Origin: JAIPEK01 sp041685935
Lineage (GTDB): Bacteria; Desulfobacterota; Desulfobacteria; Desulfobacterales; Desulfobacteraceae
NCBI GenBank assembly: GCA_041685935.1
Contig: JAWLES010000069.1
Span: forward strand, 1-11,900
DNA: 11,900 nt
Direction of reading: 5' to 3'
Shown here: piece by piece, positions 5,848-11,900 of the stretch
How the letters are laid out: the number at the start of each line of letters is the position of its first letter
How positions within the stretch are numbered: position 1 is the first letter of the stretch
The notes under the pieces: model-generated
Databases searched by the model: none
What the model saw: only the letters and a program-made list of their open reading frames with translations
Told to the model about the DNA's origin: nothing
Program-made: the position numbers and the translations under genes

Positions 5848-7570
5848 AAATAGAATACAGATCCGGATTTTTATCCTGGAAATTTTCCTTTTTACAGCCT
5901 TTCTCCTTCTCGGGGCCAAATCGGTGCAGCTCCAGATTTTTCAGGCGGACAAACTTACCAGGATGGCGGAAAACGAATATTCAGGCCATATCCTGATGAA
6001 TGGAAAAAGGGGGAAAATATTTGACAGGAAAATGGAAGAGTTGTCCACAAGCATTGACACCCTTTCACTTGCGGCCTCCCCGTCGCGTGTCAAGAATGCG
6101 GAAACAGCCGCAGACAGGATATCCAATATCCTGGGCATGGACAGAAACTCGGTTTATGCCAAACTGACCAGAGATACACCCTTCACCTGGATCAGAAGAA
6201 GAATTTCCCCGATTCTGGCCCAGCAGATAAAAGAAAAGAACATTGACGGCATCTTTTTCAAGCACGATACCCGCAGATATTATCCGAACAGGGGGATGGC
6301 CGCCCAGGTGCTCGGCTTCACCGGCTTTGACAACAAAGGGCTCGAAGGGCTCGAATACCTGTACGATGATGAACTTTCCGGCAAGGATGTAAAAATAAGA
6401 ATTGTAAAAGACGCCACAGGCAAACGTCTGGACACTGAAAAACGTTTTGAGAACAAATTCACCGGAAACTCCCTGGTTCTTACCCTGGACAAAAAAATCC
6501 AGTTCCTCACGGAACAGGCCCTGGAACACACAGTTACCGATCAGAATGCCAAGTCCGGCTGCGCCGTTGTCATGAAACCGGACACAGGGGAAATCCTCGC
6601 CATGGCGAATTACCCGAAATTCAACCCCAACCGGTTTCAGGATTTTTCAAGTGCGCACTGGCGAAACCGTGCCGTAACAGACCAGTTTGAACCGGGATCA
6701 GTCATGAAGGTATTTATGGCCGCCACCGCCCTGGAAAAAGGGGTATCCACCCCCAGGTCCATCTATTTCTGTGAAAACGGTGCTTACGACATCGGCAAAT
6801 ATACCATCCACGACACCCACGCCCGCGACTGGCTCACCCTGCGGCAGATCATTAAATATTCAAGCAATATCGGGGCTGCCAAAATCGGCGAGTCAATGGG
6901 GAACAAAATTCTCTACAACGGAATGACCGGTTACGGTTTCGGCAGCAAAACCGGAATCCGATATCCAGGGGAAACCGACGGGCAACTGTCGCATTACAAC
7001 AAATGGTCCGAGATCGACAGGGGAACCATCGCCTTTGGGCAGGGGATTGCGGTGTCGGCCATACAGCTGATTTCCGGTATTTCAGCCATTGCCAACGACG
7101 GCGTACTCATGAAGCCGCTTTTGGTGAAAAAGATCGTCTCGGATGACGGAACAGTGCTGAACACTCACCCCCCGGAACGTGTGCGGCGAGTCATTTCAGC
7201 ACGAACAGCCAGGCAGACCAAAAATATCATGCAGGCGGTGATCACGGAGGAAGGAACAGGCAACAATGCCATCATGCAGGGCTACTCGGTATGCGGCAAA
7301 ACCGGGACCGCCCAGAAAGCGTCCAGAAACGAAAACAGCTACTCAAAGGACAGGTATACATCGGTTTTTGCCGGATTTTCCCCTGCCGATGATCCGGAAC
7401 TTGCAGTTCTGGTGGTGGTGGATGAACCCCGCAAAGATCATTACGGCGGGGTGGTTGCAGCACCTGCCTTCAAAAACATCATGTCCGAATCCTTCCATTA
7501 TCTCGGAATCCCGCCTGAAAAACAAAATCACGAGATCGTGGCTGAAATAATTCAAGGAGAGGCCATATGA
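5822..7570 (+). CDS. ftsI: Septal peptidoglycan transpeptidase FtsI (PBP3, class B PBP)
   Basis: This 582-residue class B penicillin-binding protein cross-links septal peptidoglycan together with FtsW. An N-terminal membrane helix (about 14-33) is followed by the PBP dimerisation domain, with the RGKIFDR motif and the RYYPNRGMAAQVLGFTG segment. The transpeptidase domain contains all active-site motifs: SVMK (Ser293 nucleophile, Lys296), SSN (347-349) and KTGT (493-496). The protein ends about 85 residues after KTGT without a PASTA domain, so it is the short FtsI form. The start is uncertain: ATG 5822, ATG 5831 and TTG 5813 are in frame and none has a clear ribosome binding site. All lie inside the end of ftsL, which stops at 5847, so coupled translation is likely. 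A sporulation-type or alternative PBP is less likely given the position in the dcw cluster. Confidence 0.95.
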   Translation: MSYMAKDNKNRIQIRIFILEIFLFTAFLLLGAKSVQLQIFQADKLTRMAENEYSGHILMNGKRGKIFDRKMEELSTSIDTLSLAASPSRVKNAETAADRISNILGMDRNSVYAKLTRDTPFTWIRRRISPILAQQIKEKNIDGIFFKHDTRRYYPNRGMAAQVLGFTGFDNKGLEGLEYLYDDELSGKDVKIRIVKDATGKRLDTEKRFENKFTGNSLVLTLDKKIQFLTEQALEHTVTDQNAKSGCAVVMKPDTGEILAMANYPKFNPNRFQDFSSAHWRNRAVTDQFEPGSVMKVFMAATALEKGVSTPRSIYFCENGAYDIGKYTIHDTHARDWLTLRQIIKYSSNIGAAKIGESMGNKILYNGMTGYGFGSKTGIRYPGETDGQLSHYNKWSEIDRGTIAFGQGIAVSAIQLISGISAIANDGVLMKPLLVKKIVSDDGTVLNTHPPERVRRVISARTARQTKNIMQAVITEEGTGNNAIMQGYSVCGKTGTAQKASRNENSYSKDRYTSVFAGFSPADDPELAVLVVVDEPRKDHYGGVVAAPAFKNIMSESFHYLGIPPEKQNHEIVAEIIQGEAI

Positions 7571-9096
7571 AACTCTCCTATCTTTTAAAAGACATCACCG
7601 TCCCCTGGGAGAGGCGGGTATCCACGGCAACCGACCCCTGGGTCGACCCCGAGATCACATCCATCCATTCAAGGGCCCAGGATGTCCGGCCAAACGGTCT
7701 TTTTATCGCTGTCAAAGGGCTTGCCGCAGACGGGCATGACTTTATTGAAACCGCGTTTGCGAACGGGGCTTCCGCAGTTATATCTGAAAAAGAAGGTTCC
7801 CCGGACAAAAAGGTTATCCGGGTGAAAAATACCAGAAAAGCCATGGCATCAATCGCATCAAGATTTTACGGCAACCCTTCGCAAAAACTCTTTTTAACCG
7901 GGATCACCGGCACAAACGGAAAAACCACCGTCACATGGCTTACAGAATCAATTTTCAAGGCGGCGGGATTTAAAACCGGCGTCATCGGCACCATCAATGT
8001 TCGCTACAACGACTGTGTTCACGACACCCCGGTTACAACACCTGATTCTCCGGATCTGCAGAGGATACTCGCTGACATGGCTGCCTGCGATGTAACACAC
8101 GTAATCATGGAAGTTTCTTCCCATGCAGTTGATCTGAACCGTATCGATCACTGCAGTTTCGACACCGGTGTTTTTACCAATTTGAGCCAGGATCATCTGG
8201 ATTACCATCACACCATGAAGGACTACTGGAAGTGCAAGCAGAAGTTCTTTACAAAAACACTGCAGCCTGGAAAATCCGGGAAACCCGGCACTGCAGTGAT
8301 TAACACGGATGACCTTAAGGGCCGGGAACTTGCCGGCCGAGTTTCGGGCACGCCCGTAAAAACCGGCCTCGGCACAGATACCCACATCAGCTGCAAAGGG
8401 ATCACCGACGATATTTCAGGTATTGCAGCCACGCTGATCCTGGGGGATAGAACCATTCCCTTCACCTCGCGCCTCACCGGCCGTTTCAACATTGAAAACA
8501 TACTCAGTGCGGCAGGCGCAGCTTATGCCGCAGGGATCAACCCTGAAACCGTCAAAAGAGGAATTGAAGGTTGCACCGCCATTCCTGGCAGACTAGAGCG
8601 GATCGACAACCTGGCGGACCGGTTCGTATTTGTGGACTATGCCCATACACCTGATGCTCTGGTCTCAATCCTTGAAACGCTTGAAAACAGGGCCTCCGAA
8701 CGGCTGATAACCGTATTCGGCTGCGGAGGGGACAGGGACCCTTCCAAACGCCCCCTTATGGGCAAAGCTGCTGCAGAGCACAGCGATATTATCATTGTCA
8801 CCTCGGACAACCCGCGAACAGAGGATCCTGCAGGCATCATTGATGACATCCTCACCGGAATAGACAACAGCCGCACAAGAGAGGACGTAATCATCGAACC
8901 CGACCGGGAAAAGGCCTTGAAACTTGCCGTAAAAATTTCAGAAAAAAATGATACGATCCTTGCAGCAGGAAAGGGGCATGAAACATACCAGATCACCCTG
9001 GACGGCAAAATCGATTTTGATGACAGAGATATTCTGAGACAGGCACTTGAAACAATAGCGGAGAATGCAGGGAAAGTTGCTGATGGCGCCCATTAA
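7567..9096 (+). CDS. murE: UDP-MurNAc-L-Ala-D-Glu:meso-diaminopimelate ligase MurE
   Basis: A 509-residue cytoplasmic Mur ligase that uses ATP to add the third stem-peptide residue to UDP-MurNAc-L-Ala-D-Glu. The N-terminal UDP-binding domain includes IHSRAQDVRPNGLFIAVKG. The ATP loop is GTNGKTT (115-121). TTPDSPDLQ (157-165) and MEVSSHA (181-187) contact nucleotide and substrate in known structures. Lys224 in WKCKQKFF aligns with the lysine that is carbamylated in the family. The C-terminal domain has VDYAHTPDAL (357-366), the FGCGGDRD loop (384-391) and DNPRTEDP (414-421). DNPR is the signature for meso-diaminopimelate, as opposed to lysine, so this organism should have DAP-type peptidoglycan. 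The start overlaps the ftsI stop as ATGA and has AAGGAG at 7554-7559, seven bases upstream. Confidence 0.97.
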   Translation: MKLSYLLKDITVPWERRVSTATDPWVDPEITSIHSRAQDVRPNGLFIAVKGLAADGHDFIETAFANGASAVISEKEGSPDKKVIRVKNTRKAMASIASRFYGNPSQKLFLTGITGTNGKTTVTWLTESIFKAAGFKTGVIGTINVRYNDCVHDTPVTTPDSPDLQRILADMAACDVTHVIMEVSSHAVDLNRIDHCSFDTGVFTNLSQDHLDYHHTMKDYWKCKQKFFTKTLQPGKSGKPGTAVINTDDLKGRELAGRVSGTPVKTGLGTDTHISCKGITDDISGIAATLILGDRTIPFTSRLTGRFNIENILSAAGAAYAAGINPETVKRGIEGCTAIPGRLERIDNLADRFVFVDYAHTPDALVSILETLENRASERLITVFGCGGDRDPSKRPLMGKAAAEHSDIIIVTSDNPRTEDPAGIIDDILTGIDNSRTREDVIIEPDREKALKLAVKISEKNDTILAAGKGHETYQITLDGKIDFDDRDILRQALETIAENAGKVADGAH

Positions 9097-10549
9097 ATTC
9101 AACATATCCGACATAGAGACCGCCCTTGATGTTAAAACATCCTTTGCGGGCAACGGAGCTGAAAAAAAATTCAGTTCAGTGAGCACGGATTCAAGAACAA
9201 TCGACAAGGCTGATCTTTTTGTGGCGCTCAAGGGTGAGAGATTCGACGGTCACGCCTTTATCCCCGATCTTGTGAAAAAAGGGGTAAAAGGATTTGTTGT
9301 GGAAACCGCCTTCAGCAGTGCAATGCCTTCTGAAACAGCTGAAATTTTAAAAACTGCAAATGCAAGACTTTTTAAGGTTGAGAATACCGTGACCGCCCTT
9401 GGGGACCTTGCCCGTTATCAGCGAATGAGGTCACGGGCAAAAGTAGTGGCAATTACAGGCTCAAACGGGAAAACCACCACCCGGGAAATGACCGCAGGCA
9501 TATTCAGCCGGACGTTCAACACCCTCAGCACAATGGGCAACCTTAACAATGAAATCGGTCTTCCGCTGACACTGCTTCAACTCTCTGATGATCATGAGTG
9601 GGCTGTTGTGGAAATGGGCATGAACCATTTCGGCGAAATTGAAAAACTTTCAAGGATCGCGGTTCCTGATATCGGTGTAATAACCAACACATCAGACGCG
9701 CACCTTCAGGGTCTGAAAGATGTAAATGGAGTTGCAAGGGCTAAATCGGAAATTTTTCTTCACGCTAACAAAAACGCTGCTGCCGTTCTTCCGGCCGCAG
9801 ACCCGAGGATCGATATCCTTACAAACAGGGCAAAAGAGAACCCGGACATTCAGAAAATAATTTATTTCGGGGAAAACAGCGGACCTGCCGGGATCAGCGC
9901 CCAAACAGCAAGGATTGAAAACGGGAATCTTCTCTTCAAGATCCGGGTTCCGGAAGACAAGGTTTTTGATGTCGGCCTCAACTGCCCTGCACAATTCATG
10001 GTTTCGAACTCGCTTGCCGCCTGCGCCGCCTCCCGGACCGCCGGAATCGGCACAAAAACCATCAAGGACGGGCTTGAAGCGTTCACACCGGTGAAAGGCA
10101 GAATGAACGTTATTCGAATGGGCCGAAACATAACCCTGATCGATGATACATACAATGCCAACCCCGAATCGATGAAAGCGGCCATAGACACACTGAAAAC
10201 CATAGCAGGAGGAGGCTTCACAATCGCAGCACTTGGAGATATGCTCGAGATGGGGGAGAATGCAGCTTATTTCCATCAGGAACTCGGAAAATATGCAGCT
10301 GAAGCAGGGATCTCAAAACTTTACTGCCATGGTGACCTTGCAGGCCATATAATCAAAGGTGCTCTCGATAGCGGGTATTCTTCAAAAAACACTTATCAGG
10401 GCCCGAAAAAGGATATTGCAAAAGCTGTCCTGCATGAAGCCGAAAAAGGCCCGGTCTGCATTCTGGTCAAAGGCTCCCGCTCCATGAAAATGGAAGAGGT
10501 CATAGAAGCCATAAAAAATTTATTGCAGAAACAAGGGGCGGGAAACTGA
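9083..10549 (+). CDS. murF: UDP-MurNAc-tripeptide:D-Ala-D-Ala ligase MurF
   Basis: A 488-residue cytoplasmic Mur ligase that joins D-Ala-D-Ala to UDP-MurNAc-tripeptide, completing the pentapeptide precursor. STDSRTIDKADLFVALKGERFDGH near the start is the MurF/MurE N-terminal domain pattern. The ATP loop is GSNGKTT (126-132), followed by GNLNNEIGLPLTLL, which is typical of MurF. The VEMGMNHFGEI and ITNTSDAHL stretches follow. Lys221 in ARAKSEIF is in the place of the carbamylated lysine. The C-terminal domain begins with DDTYNANPESM (about 354-364) and contains a GDMLEMG turn. I chose ATG 9083 because AGGGA (9069-9073) lies nine bases upstream. ATG 9065 in the same frame adds six residues, but its GGAG is only one base away. 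Either start overlaps the end of murE (14 or 32 bases). Confidence 0.96.
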   Translation: MAPIKFNISDIETALDVKTSFAGNGAEKKFSSVSTDSRTIDKADLFVALKGERFDGHAFIPDLVKKGVKGFVVETAFSSAMPSETAEILKTANARLFKVENTVTALGDLARYQRMRSRAKVVAITGSNGKTTTREMTAGIFSRTFNTLSTMGNLNNEIGLPLTLLQLSDDHEWAVVEMGMNHFGEIEKLSRIAVPDIGVITNTSDAHLQGLKDVNGVARAKSEIFLHANKNAAAVLPAADPRIDILTNRAKENPDIQKIIYFGENSGPAGISAQTARIENGNLLFKIRVPEDKVFDVGLNCPAQFMVSNSLAACAASRTAGIGTKTIKDGLEAFTPVKGRMNVIRMGRNITLIDDTYNANPESMKAAIDTLKTIAGGGFTIAALGDMLEMGENAAYFHQELGKYAAEAGISKLYCHGDLAGHIIKGALDSGYSSKNTYQGPKKDIAKAVLHEAEKGPVCILVKGSRSMKMEEVIEAIKNLLQKQGAGN

Positions 10550-10550
10550 T

Positions 10551-11630
10551 ATGCTGTACCATTTTTTATATCCACTGCATACGGAAATATCCTTTTTCAA
10601 CATTTTCAGGTATATCACTTTCCGGACCATATACGGCAGCCTTACCGCATTTCTGATCTGCCTGATTCTCGGCCCCTGGGTTATCCGGAAGCTGAAACAG
10701 ATGCAGATCGGGCAGCATATACAGGACGACGGGCCCCAAACACATCTGGGGAAAAAGGGCACTCCCACCATGGGCGGAATACTTATCCTCTTTTCCATCA
10801 CCTTTTCAACCCTGCTGTGGACCAACCTTCTGAATCACTATGTAGGGATCGTCCTTCTGTCAATGCTGTTATTCGGAAGTATCGGCATTATTGACGATTA
10901 TCTGATGCAGGTGAAAAAAAACAACATGGGGCTGACAGCCAGGGGGAAATTTACACTCCAGATTCTTTCAGCTCTTGTGATCGGATGGCTGATATACCGG
11001 TGCCCGGATTTCAGCACCCATTTGACCATACCGTTTTTAAAAGATATCACCCCGGACCTTGGGTTGTGGTACATTCCGTTTGCAGCCGTGGTCATCGTGG
11101 GAACATCAAATGCGGTGAATCTGACTGACGGGCTTGACGGGCTGGCAATCGGACCCATCATCATAGCAAGCGTTGCGTACATGTTTTTCGGGTACGTGGC
11201 AGGTCACTCTGAAATAGCTGCATATCTTCATGTGAAGCATATTGCCTCCTGCGGGGAGATCGCAGTTATATGCGGCACACTTGCCGGGGCCGGGCTCGGC
11301 TTTTTGTGGTTCAATTCGCATCCGGCACAGGTTTTCATGGGGGACTCGGGCTCCATACCACTGGGGGCGATACTGGGGACCGTGGCAGTGATTACAAAAC
11401 AGGAGATCCTGCTGGTCGTAGTGGGCGGGCTGTTCGTGATCGAAGCCGTATCCGTGATCCTGCAGGTGGCATATTTTAAAATAACAAAAGGGAAGCGGAT
11501 ATTCAGGATGGCACCGCTGCACCACCATTTCGAACTCAAAGGTTGGGCTGAGCCCAAAGTGATAGTACGGTTCTGGATCATTGCCATCACCCTTGCACTG
11601 ATATCCCTTTCAACCCTTAAAATAAGGTAA
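10551..11630 (+). CDS. mraY: Phospho-N-acetylmuramoyl-pentapeptide transferase MraY
   Basis: A 359-residue integral membrane enzyme with about ten hydrophobic helices. It transfers phospho-MurNAc-pentapeptide from UDP onto undecaprenyl phosphate to make lipid I at the inner membrane. The sequence has every family landmark: a KKGTPTMGG segment (68-76), the Asp115-Asp116 pair in IIDDYLM, NAVNLTDGLDGLAIGP with Asp193 (188-202), FMGDSGS with Asp265 (262-268), and the His-rich APLHHHFELKGW loop (321-332). Length and start (MLYHFLYPL) match the Gram-negative form. It begins one base after the murF stop, with AAGGGG at 10533-10538 and CGGGA at 10539-10543 as possible ribosome binding sites. No key residue is missing. 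Confidence 0.97.
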   Translation: MLYHFLYPLHTEISFFNIFRYITFRTIYGSLTAFLICLILGPWVIRKLKQMQIGQHIQDDGPQTHLGKKGTPTMGGILILFSITFSTLLWTNLLNHYVGIVLLSMLLFGSIGIIDDYLMQVKKNNMGLTARGKFTLQILSALVIGWLIYRCPDFSTHLTIPFLKDITPDLGLWYIPFAAVVIVGTSNAVNLTDGLDGLAIGPIIIASVAYMFFGYVAGHSEIAAYLHVKHIASCGEIAVICGTLAGAGLGFLWFNSHPAQVFMGDSGSIPLGAILGTVAVITKQEILLVVVGGLFVIEAVSVILQVAYFKITKGKRIFRMAPLHHHFELKGWAEPKVIVRFWIIAITLALISLSTLKIR

Positions 11631-11641
11631 GAAAACGCGGC

Positions 11642-11900
11642 ATGAACGGCGGAATCAAAAAATACATACTGGTGGTTGGAATGGGAAAAACCGGCAATGC
11701 AATTGCACGCTTTTTTAAAAAAGCAGGCAAAGAAGTGCTGGTAACCGACCGGGACACAAAAAAAACCGGGGAGGCTGAAACACTTGCAGAACTGGGTATT
11801 CAGACCTATCTCGGCCCGCATGAGTCTCCCATGTTCGAAAATGCAGCCATGATCGTGGCAAGCCCGGGAATACCGCTTGATACAGAAGCGCTTAAAGCCG
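11642..11900 (+). CDS. murD: UDP-MurNAc-L-alanine:D-glutamate ligase MurD (N-terminal part)
   Basis: Translation from ATG 11642 stays open to the window edge, giving 86 residues of a protein that is normally about 440-460 long. It starts with a Rossmann-like ILVVGMGKTGNAIARFF (9-25), followed by EVLVTD (31-36), and reaches VASPGIP (72-78). These are the UDP-binding landmarks of MurD, the ligase that adds D-glutamate to UDP-MurNAc-L-Ala. The central ATP loop and C-terminal domain lie beyond the window. The gene starts 11 bases after the mraY stop, the usual dcw position, and its ribosome binding site is weak (GCGG just upstream). The protein is partial because of the window boundary, not because it is broken. 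Confidence 0.92.
   Translation, partial: MNGGIKKYILVVGMGKTGNAIARFFKKAGKEVLVTDRDTKKTGEAETLAELGIQTYLGPHESPMFENAAMIVASPGIPLDTEALKA

Noticed and set aside
9065..9082. Upstream murF start at ATG 9065
   Set aside because: The GGAG is only one base from the ATG and the extra six residues look unlike the family start. It cannot be excluded entirely.
9692..10276. Minus-strand reading frame of 194 codons inside murF
   Set aside because: It is entirely antisense to a conserved Mur ligase and its translation shows no family features.
11228..11821. Long minus-strand reading frame of 197 codons across mraY and murD
   Set aside because: It lies opposite two clearly conserved genes, has no recognisable domain and is explained by codon bias of the sense strand.
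1..11900. tRNA, rRNA, CRISPR array, insertion sequence or phage genes
   Set aside because: No cloverleaf, regular spacer array, transposase or terminal inverted repeats were seen by eye; nearly all bases are in conserved housekeeping genes.

Overview
The window is a forward-strand block of cell-envelope and cell-division genes. It looks like Gram-negative bacterial chromosome, most likely a deltaproteobacterium of the Desulfobacterota (Desulfobacterales-like). That placement rests on the gene order, on the meso-diaminopimelate signature in MurE, and on a GldG-type plus DUF4340 gene pair. It is an inference from protein character, not from a database match. No mobile element, CRISPR array, rRNA or tRNA is visible. 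Apart from one 249-base gap, genes are separated by at most 11 bases or overlap.

Region 1 (1-3880) is an envelope module. It starts with the last codons of an upstream gene. Next come a GldG-family auxiliary protein of an ABC transporter (32-2239), a membrane-anchored DUF4340 protein (2236-3174) and a PlsC-type lysophosphatidate acyltransferase (3158-3880). The genes overlap (ATGA, then 17 bases), which indicates one transcript with coupled translation.

Region 2 (3881-4129) is the only real intergenic space. Its first 120 bases are C-rich and G-poor and could allow Rho-dependent termination. Then comes an inverted pair of GTGG boxes, a very A/T-rich tract with a perfect T8A8 palindrome, a weak sigma70-like promoter, and a row of TGG boxes about one helical turn apart leading to the mraZ start. 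The boxes resemble known MraZ operators, so this is probably the autoregulated promoter of the division cluster.

Region 3 (4130-11900) is a canonical dcw cluster in the order mraZ, rsmH, ftsL, ftsI, murE, murF, mraY, murD; murD runs off the window. MraZ is the cluster regulator and RsmH methylates 16S rRNA. FtsL and FtsI act at the septum. MurE, MurF and MurD build the UDP-MurNAc-pentapeptide, and MraY transfers its phospho-MurNAc-pentapeptide part to undecaprenyl phosphate to make lipid I.

I did not find a clearly new biological system. The points most worth checking are the divergent MraZ-box arrangement around the A/T tract and the link between the GldG/DUF4340/PlsC module and the dcw cluster.
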